From the NCBI RefSeq assembly GCF_002798015.1, contig NZ_PGTZ01000008.1, positions 1-64,000 on the forward strand: 64,000 nucleotides of DNA, given 5' to 3'. Below the pieces are notes generated by a model. That model saw nothing but the letters and a program-made list of their open reading frames with translations. It was not told the DNA's origin and did no database searches. The DNA is from Luteimicrobium subarcticum. Its GTDB lineage: Bacteria; Actinomycetota; Actinomycetes; Actinomycetales; Cellulomonadaceae. Position numbers and translations under genes: made by a program. Below are positions 28,515 to 36,550 of the stretch, piece by piece (position 1 is the first letter of the stretch; each line of letters opens with the position of its first letter).

Positions 28515-29018
28515 TCAGCCGCGGGCGATCGGCGCCGTCGTCGCGGACGTGAGCCGGACGAGGTCGGCGGGTGCCAGCCCGACGTCGAGCCCGCGCCGGC
28601 CGCCGGAGACGTACACGGTGTCGAGCGCGAGGGCCGAGTCGTCGAGCACGGTCGCGAGGCGCTGCTTCTGACCGAGCGGCGAGATCCCGCCGACCACGTA
28701 GCCCGTCGCGCGCTCGGCCGCCGCCTGCTCGGCGAGGACGGCCCGCTTGCCGCCGCACGCCCGGGCGAGGGCCTTGAGGTCGAGGAGCCCGTCCACGGGC
28801 ACGATCCCGAGGACCAGCCGTCCGTCGACGTCCGCGACGAGCGTCTTGAACACCTGGGACGGGTCCGCCCCGATGGCCGTGGCGGCCTCCAGCCCGTAAC
28901 CGAGGTCGCTCGACGCGTCGTGCGCGTACGGGTGGAGCGTGAACGGCACGCCGGCCCTCTCGAGCACGACGACCGCGGGCGTCCCGGCGTGCGACGTGCC
29001 GGCCTTCTTCCTGGTCAT
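28515..29018 (-). CDS. ybaK: YbaK/EbsC-type Cys-tRNA(Pro) deacylase
   Basis: 167 residues, single editing domain related to the ProRS insertion domain. The substrate lysine motif QVFKTLVADVDG and GYVVGGISPLGQK (GGxSPxG loop) are present. It removes cysteine mischarged on tRNA(Pro). ATG 29018 chosen over GTG 29027 because AGAGG lies eight bases before it. It starts 23 bases after the helicase stop, on the same strand, so the two are likely one transcript. Confidence 0.92.
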   Translation of the reverse strand: MTRKKAGTSHAGTPAVVVLERAGVPFTLHPYAHDASSDLGYGLEAATAIGADPSQVFKTLVADVDGRLVLGIVPVDGLLDLKALARACGGKRAVLAEQAAAERATGYVVGGISPLGQKQRLATVLDDSALALDTVYVSGGRRGLDVGLAPADLVRLTSATTAPIARG

Positions 29019-29040
29019 GCGGCTCACCTCTCAGGGTGGA

Positions 29041-31710
29041 TCAGAGGGTGGCGACGCGGGTCACGGTGAGGACGACCTCGCCGGCCTCGTCGCTCGCCGC
29101 CAGGTCGACGACCGCCTCGATCACCCAGTCGTGGTCGCCGTCGGGGTCGTCGAGGGTCTGCCGGACGAACCACGTGCCGGCCGCGAGGTCCTCGCCGGAC
29201 GGCGTCTCGCCCGACTCGACGACCGTGAGCAGCGCGGCCGACCGTGCGTCGGCGCCCACGCCGACCGCATCGTCGCCGTAGTGGTCGAACATCGGGTCGA
29301 GGGCGTCGGCCCACGCGTCGGCGGTCCAGGCGCCGTCGCCCCGCGACAGCGCCGCGAGACCGCGGTAGTCCTCGCGGGCGGCGAGCTCGACCCGGCGGAA
29401 CATCGCGTTGCGCACCAGGCGCCGGAACGCGCGCACGTTCGCGGTGACGGGCCGGACGGGCGCCTCCGCCTCGGACGGCCCGGTGGCGGCGAGCACCCCG
29501 GCGGCGTCGTCGCCCTCGGGGCCGTCAGGCTGCGCGAGCCGCTCCCACTCGTCGAGCAGGCTGGAGTCCACGCCGCGGACGAGCTCGCCGAGCCACTCGG
29601 TGAGCTCGAGGACCTCCTCGGTGCGGTGCTCCTCGGGGACGGTGCGGCGGACGGCCCGGTAGGCGTCGGCGAGGTACCGCAGGACGACCCCCTCGGTCCG
29701 GTCGAGCTGGTACGTCGAGACGAGCTCGGCGAACGTCATGGCGTGCTCCGCCATGTCGCGCACCACGGACTTGGGGGACAGGCGCGCGTCCGCCACCCAC
29801 GGGTTGGCCCGCCGGTACGTCTCGAACGCGGGCTCGAGCAGGTCGGCGAGCGGCTTCGGCCAGGTGACGTCATCGAGCAGCGCCATGCGCTCGTCGTAGT
29901 CGTAGCCCTCGGCCTTCATCGCGGCGACGGCCTCGCCGCGTGCCTTGTACTGCTGGGCGACGAGGATCTGCCGGGGGTCGTCGAGGGTCGCCTCGATGAC
30001 GGAGACGGCGTCGAGCGCGTGCGTGGGGGAGTCGACGGCGAGCAGGTCCATCGCGGCGAGCGCGAACGGCGACAGCGGCTGGTCGAGCGCGAAGTCGCGC
30101 GGCACGTCGACCGTGAGCCGTACGCTCGGTCGCCAGCCGCGGGGGTCGGTGTCGTCGGGCACGCGCACGCGCTCGGCGACGCCCGCGACGCGCAGCGACC
30201 GGTAGATGCGGAACGTCTGGCGCACGTGCTCGGCCCGCTGCGCGTCCGTGTCGTGGTTGGCGAGCAGCAGGTGCCTCATGGCGAGCACCGGGTCGTCGGC
30301 GGCGGCGTGCGTCCGGTCGAGCCGGTGCGCGCGGTCGAGCACGTTGAGGACCATCGCGTGCGACACCTTGAAGTGGCTGCTCAGGGGTTCGGGGTCGGAG
30401 TCCCGCAGACGCTCGAACGTCTTGTCGGTCCAGTTGACCGACCCCTCGGGAGCCTTCTTGCGGACGATCTTCTTGAGCTTCTTCGGGTCGTCGCCGGCCT
30501 TCTCGAGCGCCTTGCGGTTCTCGATGACGTGCTCGGGCGCCATGACGAGCACGTCCCCCACCGTGTCGTACCCGGCGCGGCCGGCGCGTCCGGCGATCTG
30601 GTGGAACTCGCGCGCGGTGAGGTGCCGCATGCGCTCGCCGTCGAACTTCACGAGGCTCGTGAGCAGGACGGTGCGGATCGGGACGTTGATGCCGACACCG
30701 AGGGTGTCGGTCCCGCACACCACCTTGAGCAGGCCGCGCTGCGTGAGCCGCTCCACGACGCGGCGGTACTTGGGCAGCATGCCGGCGTGGTGCACGCCCA
30801 CCCCGTGCCGCAGCAGGCGCGAGAGGGTGCGCCCGAAGCCGGACGTGAACCGGAAGTCGCCGAGCTCGGTGGCGATCGCGGCCTTCTCCTCGCGCGTGCA
30901 GAGGTTCATGGACAGCAGCGCCTGGGCGCGCTCGACCGCGGCCGCCTGCGTGAAGTGCACGACGTACACGGGGGCGCGGCGCGTGTGCACGAGGTCGTCG
31001 ACGACCTCGGTGAGCGGCTCGACGACGTACGAGAACGTCAGCGGGACCGGCCGCTCGACGCTCGTGACGACGGAGACGTCCCGCCCGCTGCGCTCCTCGA
31101 GGTCGCCCGTGAAGCGCGAGGTGTCGCCGAGCGTCGCGGACATCAGCACGAACTGCGTGTGCGGGAGCTCGAGGAGCGGCACCTGCCACGCCCACCCCCG
31201 CTGCGGGTCGGCGTAGTAGTGGAACTCGTCCATGACGACCTGCGCGACGGCCGGGTCGTCCGGGTCGCCCGCCCCCTCGCGCAGGGCGACGTTCGCGAGG
31301 ATCTCCGCGGTGCAGCAGATGATCGGCGCGCCCGGGTTCACGGCCGTGTCGCCCGTCATCATGCCGACGTTCTCGGACCCGAACGCGGCGACCAGCGCGA
31401 AGAACTTCTCGCTCACGAGCGCCTTGAGCGGCGCCGTGTAGTAGGTGCGGCCGGAGGCGACGCCCGCGTGCCGGTCGGCCAGCGCGAAGAACTGCGCGCC
31501 GAGCGCGACGAGCGACTTCCCGGACCCCGTCGGCGTCGCGAGGATGACGTGCGACTCGGACGCCAGCTCGATGAGGGCCTCGCTCTGGTGGTCGTACAGC
31601 GCGAGGCCCTGGTCGGCCGCCCACGACGCGAACGCGTCGTAGAGGGCGTCGGCGTCCGGCGCCTGGCCGGTCGGGGCGACGTCGGGCAGGAGGTCCGCGA
31701 GCGTGGTCAC
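29041..31710 (-). CDS. DEAD/DEAH-box helicase with DUF3516 C-terminus
   Basis: 889 residues. Superfamily 2 core: Walker A ATPTGSGKS near residue 52, DEFH box (VMDEFHYY), SAT motif (LMSATLGD), and motif VI QIAGRAGRAGYD about residue 370; this order with the Q-x-A-G-R-A-G-R-A-G motif resembles Ski2/Mtr4-like helicases. The C-terminal half is the actinobacterial DUF3516 region. Probably remodels RNA or DNA; role unproven. GTG 31710 with GGAGGATGGAG upstream; further left the frame is open but non-homologous. Large for the window and apparently a housekeeping gene; ybaK follows. Confidence 0.9.
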   Translation of the reverse strand: MTTLADLLPDVAPTGQAPDADALYDAFASWAADQGLALYDHQSEALIELASESHVILATPTGSGKSLVALGAQFFALADRHAGVASGRTYYTAPLKALVSEKFFALVAAFGSENVGMMTGDTAVNPGAPIICCTAEILANVALREGAGDPDDPAVAQVVMDEFHYYADPQRGWAWQVPLLELPHTQFVLMSATLGDTSRFTGDLEERSGRDVSVVTSVERPVPLTFSYVVEPLTEVVDDLVHTRRAPVYVVHFTQAAAVERAQALLSMNLCTREEKAAIATELGDFRFTSGFGRTLSRLLRHGVGVHHAGMLPKYRRVVERLTQRGLLKVVCGTDTLGVGINVPIRTVLLTSLVKFDGERMRHLTAREFHQIAGRAGRAGYDTVGDVLVMAPEHVIENRKALEKAGDDPKKLKKIVRKKAPEGSVNWTDKTFERLRDSDPEPLSSHFKVSHAMVLNVLDRAHRLDRTHAAADDPVLAMRHLLLANHDTDAQRAEHVRQTFRIYRSLRVAGVAERVRVPDDTDPRGWRPSVRLTVDVPRDFALDQPLSPFALAAMDLLAVDSPTHALDAVSVIEATLDDPRQILVAQQYKARGEAVAAMKAEGYDYDERMALLDDVTWPKPLADLLEPAFETYRRANPWVADARLSPKSVVRDMAEHAMTFAELVSTYQLDRTEGVVLRYLADAYRAVRRTVPEEHRTEEVLELTEWLGELVRGVDSSLLDEWERLAQPDGPEGDDAAGVLAATGPSEAEAPVRPVTANVRAFRRLVRNAMFRRVELAAREDYRGLAALSRGDGAWTADAWADALDPMFDHYGDDAVGVGADARSAALLTVVESGETPSGEDLAAGTWFVRQTLDDPDGDHDWVIEAVVDLAASDEAGEVVLTVTRVATL

Positions 31711-31791
31711 GGCTCCATCCTCCCAGGCCCCCGGTGGTGTGCGACGATCCTGCCGGCGCACGCGGCGCCGCCGAGCCGAGGAGTGGCGAGG

Positions 31792-32436
31792 ATGATGCAC
31801 GAGACGACCGGGTCGTCCGACGTCGACCTGACCCGCGCGCGCGGGGTGCAACGGTTCCGGGCGGCAGAGCGTGCGGTCGGCCGCATCGTCGGCGTCTGGC
31901 TGACGACCGCGGGTCAGGTGCGCTCGCTCGAGCGGGCGCTCACCCTGAGCCAGGACCGGTCGTCGCTCGACGCCGAGCAGGACGCAGCGGTGCAGGGGTT
32001 CGTGCGCCGGCTCGCCCTGCTCACGCCGTCGGACCGCGACGCCGTCGCGCGGCTGCTCCCCGCGGTGGCGGCGCGTCCGTCCGAGCCGCTGCGCTCCGGG
32101 CCGTACCTCGCGAGCGTCCAGGGCGCGACGCATCGGTGGTACCAGGCGGACCCGGGCCGGTCGGACGCCGCGCGCGAGGTCGAGATGCTTGTCGGTGCCG
32201 CGGAGCCGCCCTGCGACCGGCTCGCCGCCCTCCTGCGCGTGCTCGGTGACGAGCCCCTGCCCGCGGACGAGGGGGTCCTGATGCAGGCGTGGGGCGTCGT
32301 CGACGCGCTGGCCACGCCGGTGGAGCCGGACGCCGTCATGGGCCTCGCTCGCGCCGAGGGATCGCTCCGGGCCGTCACCGGGGACAGCACGCGTCCCGCG
32401 GCGCTGCGGAGGCACGAGGGGCGGGGCGACGGGTGA
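31792..32436 (+). CDS. Hypothetical helical protein
   Basis: 214 residues starting ATG-ATG at 31792 with GAGGAG eight bases before. Predominantly helix-forming (Arg/Ala/Leu-rich heptads such as RAAERAVGRIVGVWLTTAGQVRSLERALTL), no membrane segment, no motif I recognise. Codon use (GC in third position) agrees with real coding. It diverges from the helicase operon and converges on the next gene. Confidence 0.6.
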   Translation: MMHETTGSSDVDLTRARGVQRFRAAERAVGRIVGVWLTTAGQVRSLERALTLSQDRSSLDAEQDAAVQGFVRRLALLTPSDRDAVARLLPAVAARPSEPLRSGPYLASVQGATHRWYQADPGRSDAAREVEMLVGAAEPPCDRLAALLRVLGDEPLPADEGVLMQAWGVVDALATPVEPDAVMGLARAEGSLRAVTGDSTRPAALRRHEGRGDG

Positions 32437-32498
32437 GACCGGCGGCCGGTTCGTCGTTCGCCGGTGACACGCCGTCGGCCGGTGGTGGCGGGCGCGGA

Positions 32499-33422
32499 TC
32501 AGGCCCGTGCGCCCTCCGGCAGCACGGCGTCGCACACGGCGACCAGGCGCTCGCGGAGCGCGTTGCCCCGGACGGCGTTGTCGCGCTGGCGGCGCACGTA
32601 CTCGGCCTTGCCGTCCGCTGTCTCGATCGCGACGGGCTCGAGCCCGTAGGACGACATGTCGTACGGCGACGCCTGCATGTCGGTGTACCGGATCTCGCGG
32701 GCGAGCTCGAACGCGTCGAGCAGGACGTCCCCCGGGACGAGCGGCCCGAGCTTGAGCGACCACTTGTAGACGTCCATCGCGGCGTGCAGGCAGCCGGGCT
32801 GGTCGGTGTCGAGCTGACTCTCGCGGGTGAGCGTGGTGTTGCGTCCGGACGCCTCGGGGGTGAAGAACCGGTAGGCGTCGAAGTGGGTGCAGCGCAGCGG
32901 GTGCGACTCGACGACGGCGTCGGTGCCGTCGCCGCCGAGGCGCAGGGGGAGGGGGTGCCGGTGGTCGCGTCCGGTGGCGTGGTCGCGGTAGACCATGGCC
33001 CACTCGTGGAGGCCGAAGCAGCCGGTCAGGGGCTTGCGGGCGGCGGTCGCGGCGAGCAGCGCACGCACGTAGCGGACGGTGTCGGCGCGCTCCGCGAAGA
33101 AGGCGTCGACGTCGAGCGCGACCCCCGGTCCGTCGGGTCCGTCGACGGTCCGGTACCAGCGTCGCCCCACAACCTCCGCCCAGGCCGTTCCCAGGTCTGC
33201 GGACGATCCTGGAGGCGCGGCGCCGAGGACGACACCGGCGCCCGGGTGCCAGCGCCGCAGCGCGGCCGGCCGGGTCGGGTAGTAGGTGAAGAGGAAGTCC
33301 TCGACGGCGTGGCCGCCGCCGCTCTCGCGTCCCGCGCGCCAGGTGCGGGTGAGACCGTCCGCGCGTTCCGCGTGCGCGACGGCACGGGCGTGCCACGCCG
33401 ACGCGGGGACGGGAGGTTTCAC
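32499..33422 (-). CDS. Conserved actinobacterial protein, often labelled 3-methyladenine DNA glycosylase
   Basis: 307 residues, soluble. Motifs visible: AVEDFLFTYYPTRPA, GCFGLHEWAMVYR, HPLRCTHFDAYRFF, and QPGCLHAAMDVYKWSLKLGPLVP. I recall a conserved actinobacterial family with this HEWAMVY motif that databases name 3-methyladenine DNA glycosylase; I see neither the helix-hairpin-helix of AlkA nor the Tag zinc motif, so the label should be treated with caution. Several conserved His/Cys residues (HEWAM, CTHFD, CLHAA) suggest a metal site. GTG 33422 is six bases from -10 TACGCT (plus 33429-33434), so leaderless. Confidence 0.7.
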   Translation of the reverse strand: MKPPVPASAWHARAVAHAERADGLTRTWRAGRESGGGHAVEDFLFTYYPTRPAALRRWHPGAGVVLGAAPPGSSADLGTAWAEVVGRRWYRTVDGPDGPGVALDVDAFFAERADTVRYVRALLAATAARKPLTGCFGLHEWAMVYRDHATGRDHRHPLPLRLGGDGTDAVVESHPLRCTHFDAYRFFTPEASGRNTTLTRESQLDTDQPGCLHAAMDVYKWSLKLGPLVPGDVLLDAFELAREIRYTDMQASPYDMSSYGLEPVAIETADGKAEYVRRQRDNAVRGNALRERLVAVCDAVLPEGARA

Positions 33423-33445
33423 CCGTCGAGCGTACGGCGTCCTCC

Positions 33446-33500
33446 CAGACTTTGCTGTTACGTTACACAAGCATCGACTTTTTCATGCATATACCAGGCG
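33446..33500 (+). promoter_or_regulatory. AT-rich promoter island
   Basis: A stretch of roughly 50 bases around CAGACTTTGCTGTTACG...TTTTTCATGCATATACC is strikingly AT-rich compared with everything around it. It holds TTGCTG and TACGTTAC repeats, and a GCAT...ATGC pair around GACTTTTTC. It lies before the membrane protein at 33519, whose ribosome binding site GGAAGGAG follows. A regulated or alternative-sigma promoter is likely. Confidence 0.45.
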
Positions 33501-33518
33501 AACGACGGAAGGAGCGCC

Positions 33519-34151
33519 GTGGCAGACACCAGAGCCGGCACCCGCCGCCGCTTCCGCCCGCTCGTCGCGCTCTCCGTGGTCCTCGCGATCGCGTGCGTCC
33601 TCGCGGCGCCGTTCGCGAGCGTCGCCGCCGCCGTCCTCGGTGTCGGCGCCGTCGTGCTCGCCGTCGTCGCGTGGGGACGCGCCCGGCCGTCCGACCCCCG
33701 GGCCCTGCGCCTCGGTGCGTCGGCGTTCGTCGTCGCGCTCCTCGTCGGGATGGTGGTCGTCGGGAGCCAGGGGGCGGGGACGTCACCGCTCGGCGGCGAC
33801 CCGTCCGACGACGTCGCGACCGTCGGCACCGCCGACGGCGTCCCGACGTCCGGGACGGCGATCGTGGACGACGTCTCGGCCAGCGTGCACGCCTACCGCC
33901 CGACGACCTCGACGAGGCCGGGAGGCGTCCCGGTCCAGGTCACCAACATCGGCGACGTCACCCACAGCGTCACGGTCGAGCTCGTCGCGCACGACGCCAC
34001 GGGCGCCGAGGTCGCGCGGACGACCGTCGCGGTCGACGACCTCGCCCCCGGTGCCACGCACACGGCGCTCGCGTTCGCGGACGCCGACGCCGCCGTCCGG
34101 GCGGCGCTGCCCGACGCGACCGTCGAGGTCGTCGCGATCACGGGCGCCTGA
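33519..34151 (+). CDS. Membrane protein with extracytoplasmic C-terminal domain
   Basis: 210 residues. Basic N-terminus (RAGTRRRFRP), two tight TMs at about residues 16-50, a third at about 66-85, then an exported domain of 120 residues. The latter (GGVPVQVTNIGDVTHSVTVELVAHDATG, followed by LAPGATHTALAF) looks like the small beta-sandwich FxLYD-type domain seen in actinobacterial surface proteins (resemblance only). Function unknown. GTG has GGAAGGAG five bases upstream. Confidence 0.65.
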   Translation: MADTRAGTRRRFRPLVALSVVLAIACVLAAPFASVAAAVLGVGAVVLAVVAWGRARPSDPRALRLGASAFVVALLVGMVVVGSQGAGTSPLGGDPSDDVATVGTADGVPTSGTAIVDDVSASVHAYRPTTSTRPGGVPVQVTNIGDVTHSVTVELVAHDATGAEVARTTVAVDDLAPGATHTALAFADADAAVRAALPDATVEVVAITGA

Positions 34152-34154
34152 GGC

Positions 34155-34526
34155 CTACCCCTCGAAGTAGAGGTGGTCGTGGGCGGCGCAGCCCGGGTTG
34201 AACGGCGCCGTGCAGCGCGGGCACGCGGACGACGACCGGTACTCGGGCGTCGTCATGCGGTGCCCGCAGACTCCGCACAGCGCGGACTCCTCGCCCCACG
34301 CCGCCCGCGGACGGGGGAGCGCGCGGTGGTCGGCGTCCTCCTCGTGGCACGTGTGGCACGGGTACCAGGTGCCGCAGCACCAGAACCGCAGCGCGACGAC
34401 GTCGAGCGGGGACGCCCAGTGGACGCACCGGGTCTCGTCGTCGACCGTCGCGCCGCGGACGACCGGGAGCGCGGTCCGTCCGCCCGACCCGGTGCTCGGC
34501 CCGCCCGCGGGCCCGGTCCCGGTCAG
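34155..34526 (-). CDS. CHY zinc-finger protein (probable CTG start)
   Basis: 123 residues, found by reading the minus strand because no ATG/GTG/TTG start is present at a suitable place. Motifs in order: RCVHWASPLDVVALRFWCCG, YPCHTCHEE, the H of DHRALP, ALCGVCGH, SACPRCTAPFNPGC and HDHLYF. The Cys/His spacing is the CHY zinc finger (PF05495) carrying three zinc sites. The likely start is CTG 34526, which overlaps the aldo/keto reductase stop as CTGA and has AGGGTGG seven bases upstream: a translationally coupled, rare start. The first roughly 20 residues are Gly/Thr-rich and not conserved. Function unknown; metal- or redox-related by family. Confidence 0.78.
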   Translation of the reverse strand: MTGTGPAGGPSTGSGGRTALPVVRGATVDDETRCVHWASPLDVVALRFWCCGTWYPCHTCHEEDADHRALPRPRAAWGEESALCGVCGHRMTTPEYRSSSACPRCTAPFNPGCAAHDHLYFEG

Positions 34527-35533
34527 AACGGCGCCACCCTGCGGGCGGGCGGGAACACGTCGTCGAGCTCCGCGAGGTCGTCCGGCGTGGGCACCCAGGC
34601 CGCGGACGCGACGTTCTGCCGGACCTGCTCGGGCGTCGTCGCGCCCGCGATCACAGAGGCGACCTGCGGGCGGGCGAGCAGCCAGCCGAGCGCGACGGTC
34701 GCGTCGCGCAGACCCCGGACCTCCGCGAACGCGTGCAGGCGCGCCAGCGCCTCCCAGGGTGCCCGGTCGAGCAGGTCGGGCTTGGAGTGGACGAGGCGGC
34801 CGTCGTCCGGCCGCGCCCCGTGCGCGTACTTGCCGGTGAGCAGACCGTTCGCGAGCGGGTAGTAGGGCAGGACGCCCAGCCCGTACGCCTGCGCCGCGGG
34901 CAGCACCTCCTGCTCGGCGAGCCGGGACGTGAGGTTGTACTCGTTCTGGGTCGAGACGAACCGGGTGGTGCCGAGCGCACGGGCGACGTGCTCGGCGTCG
35001 GCGATCTGCCAGCCGGCGCGGTTCGCGTGCCCGACGTACCGGACCTTGCCGGCGCGCACGAGGTCGTCGAGCGCGGCGAGCGTCTCGTCGATCGGCGTGA
35101 GGGGGTCCGGGGTGTGGAGCTGGTAGAGGTCGATCCGGTCGGTACCGAGCCGTCGCAGCGACCCCTCGACCGCCCGCACGACGTACCGGCGCGAGCCGCG
35201 GGCGTCGAAGTCGCGCCCGTTGAGGTCGCCCACGCTCATGCCGAACTTGGTCGCGACGACGACGTCGTCACGCCGGGACCCGAGCGCCCGGCCCAGGGCC
35301 TCCTCCGCGAGGCCCGGGCGCGCGCCGTAGTTGTCGGCCACGTCGAAGAAGGTGACGCCCGCGTCGAGCGCGGCGTCGATCAGCGCCTGCACGCCTTCCC
35401 GTGTCGCGGTGACGGTGTTGCTGCGGCCCAGGTTGTTGCAGCCGAGGCCGATCGCCGACACGACGAGGCCGGAGCGGCCGAGCCGGCGGAGCGGAGGGGG
35501 AGCGGACGACGTCGTGGCGGGGAGCGCGGACAT
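34523..35533 (-). CDS. Aldo/keto reductase
   Basis: 336 residues, (beta/alpha)8 barrel. Catalytic Asp/Tyr in FFDVADNYG, Lys in VVATKFGM, His in LYQLHTPD; NADPH site near the C-terminus VASVIAGATTPEQVRQNVAS. Substrate unknown; resembles the YajO/Tas group. ATG 35533 has -10 TAGAGT seven bases upstream (plus 35541-35546), hence leaderless. Two in-frame upstream ATGs lie inside the tandem palindromes and are not preferred. Coupled to the CHY protein downstream. Diverges from a methyltransferase with a shared operator region. Confidence 0.93.
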   Translation of the reverse strand: MSALPATTSSAPPPLRRLGRSGLVVSAIGLGCNNLGRSNTVTATREGVQALIDAALDAGVTFFDVADNYGARPGLAEEALGRALGSRRDDVVVATKFGMSVGDLNGRDFDARGSRRYVVRAVEGSLRRLGTDRIDLYQLHTPDPLTPIDETLAALDDLVRAGKVRYVGHANRAGWQIADAEHVARALGTTRFVSTQNEYNLTSRLAEQEVLPAAQAYGLGVLPYYPLANGLLTGKYAHGARPDDGRLVHSKPDLLDRAPWEALARLHAFAEVRGLRDATVALGWLLARPQVASVIAGATTPEQVRQNVASAAWVPTPDDLAELDDVFPPARRVAPF

Positions 35534-35556
35534 GCTCCCGACTCTAGTGACGTGCC

Positions 35557-35593
35557 GCATGGTCACCATGTGAGAACCGCATGGTCACCATGC
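35557..35593. promoter_or_regulatory. Tandem 15-bp palindromes in a divergent promoter
   Basis: GCATGGT-C-ACCATGC at 35579-35593 is a perfect palindrome, and GCATGGT-C-ACCATGT at 35557-35571 differs by one base. Centres are 22 bp apart (two helical turns). The right copy supplies TGGTCA, placed 17 bp before the -10 of the methyltransferase (TACGGT, 35605-35610); the left copy overlaps the expected -35 of the aldo/keto reductase (-10 at 35541-35546). This looks like a repressor site governing both genes. The regulator is not encoded next to it. Confidence 0.65.
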
Positions 35594-35616
35594 GGGCAAC
35601 GCCCTACGGTTGAACA

Positions 35617-36525
35617 ATGACCGACGCCACCGCACCGGGCGTCTCCTTGTCGGGCTCACCGCTCGCCGAGGACGACGTCGAGGCCCCGAGCACGCCGCAG
35701 CACCACCCCCTGTCTGCGGAGTCCGAGTCCTACACCCACGGCCACCACGAGTCCGTCCTGCGCTCGCACCGCTGGCGCACCGCAGCGAACTCGGCGTCGT
35801 ACCTCGTGCCGCGCCTCGTGCGCGGCCAGTCGCTCCTCGACGTGGGCTGCGGCCCCGCGACCCTCACGGTCGACCTCGCCCGCATCGTCGCGCCCGGCCG
35901 CGTCGTGGGCGTCGACGCGTCCACGAAGGTCCTCGAGGACGCGCGCGCGCTCGGCGCGACGAGCGGTATCGAGGGCCTCGAGTTCCTCCAGGCGAACGCC
36001 TACGAGCTGCCCTTCGAGGACGACTCGTTCGACGTCGTGCACGCCCACCAGGTGCTCCAGCACCTCTCCGACCCCGTCGCCGCGCTGCGCGAGATGCGCC
36101 GGGTCGCCAAGCCGGGCGGTCTCGTCGCGGTCCGCGACGCCGACTACTCCGCCATGACCTGGTACCCCGAGAGCGCCGGCCTCACCGAGTGGAACACGCT
36201 GTACCACGAGGTCACGGCCGCCTACGGCTACCAGGCCGACGCGGGCCGTCGGCTGCTGTCCTGGGTCCAGGAGGCCGGCTTCGACGCCGACGCGATCGTC
36301 CCGAGTGCGGGCGTGTGGTGCTACGCGACCCCGCAGGACCGCGAGTGGTGGGGCGACCTGTGGGCCGAGCGCTGCCTCGAGTCGAACTTCGCCGTCCAGG
36401 CGCAGGAGTCGGCGCTCGCCGACGACGTCGCGCTCGAGCAGCTCGCCCACGACTGGAAGTCGTGGGCCGCGTCGCCCGACGGCTGGTTCGCGGTCCTGCA
36501 CGGCGAGGTCCTCGCGCGTGCCTGA
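35617..36525 (+). CDS. Class I SAM-dependent methyltransferase
   Basis: 302 residues. Motif I LLDVGCGPATLTVDLA near residue 73, acidic VGVDAS after it, post-motif ANAYELPFEDDSFDVVHAHQVLQHLSDP and motif III REMRRVAKPGGLVAV: a UbiE/COQ5-like (Methyltransf_11/25) fold. The first 40 residues are acidic and disordered. Substrate unknown. ATG 35617 is six bases from -10 TACGGT, so leaderless. Shares the divergent operator with the aldo/keto reductase, suggesting a joint response. Confidence 0.92.
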   Translation: MTDATAPGVSLSGSPLAEDDVEAPSTPQHHPLSAESESYTHGHHESVLRSHRWRTAANSASYLVPRLVRGQSLLDVGCGPATLTVDLARIVAPGRVVGVDASTKVLEDARALGATSGIEGLEFLQANAYELPFEDDSFDVVHAHQVLQHLSDPVAALREMRRVAKPGGLVAVRDADYSAMTWYPESAGLTEWNTLYHEVTAAYGYQADAGRRLLSWVQEAGFDADAIVPSAGVWCYATPQDREWWGDLWAERCLESNFAVQAQESALADDVALEQLAHDWKSWAASPDGWFAVLHGEVLARA

Positions 36526-36550
36526 CCGCCCTCGTCGTTAGGGTGGGGCT

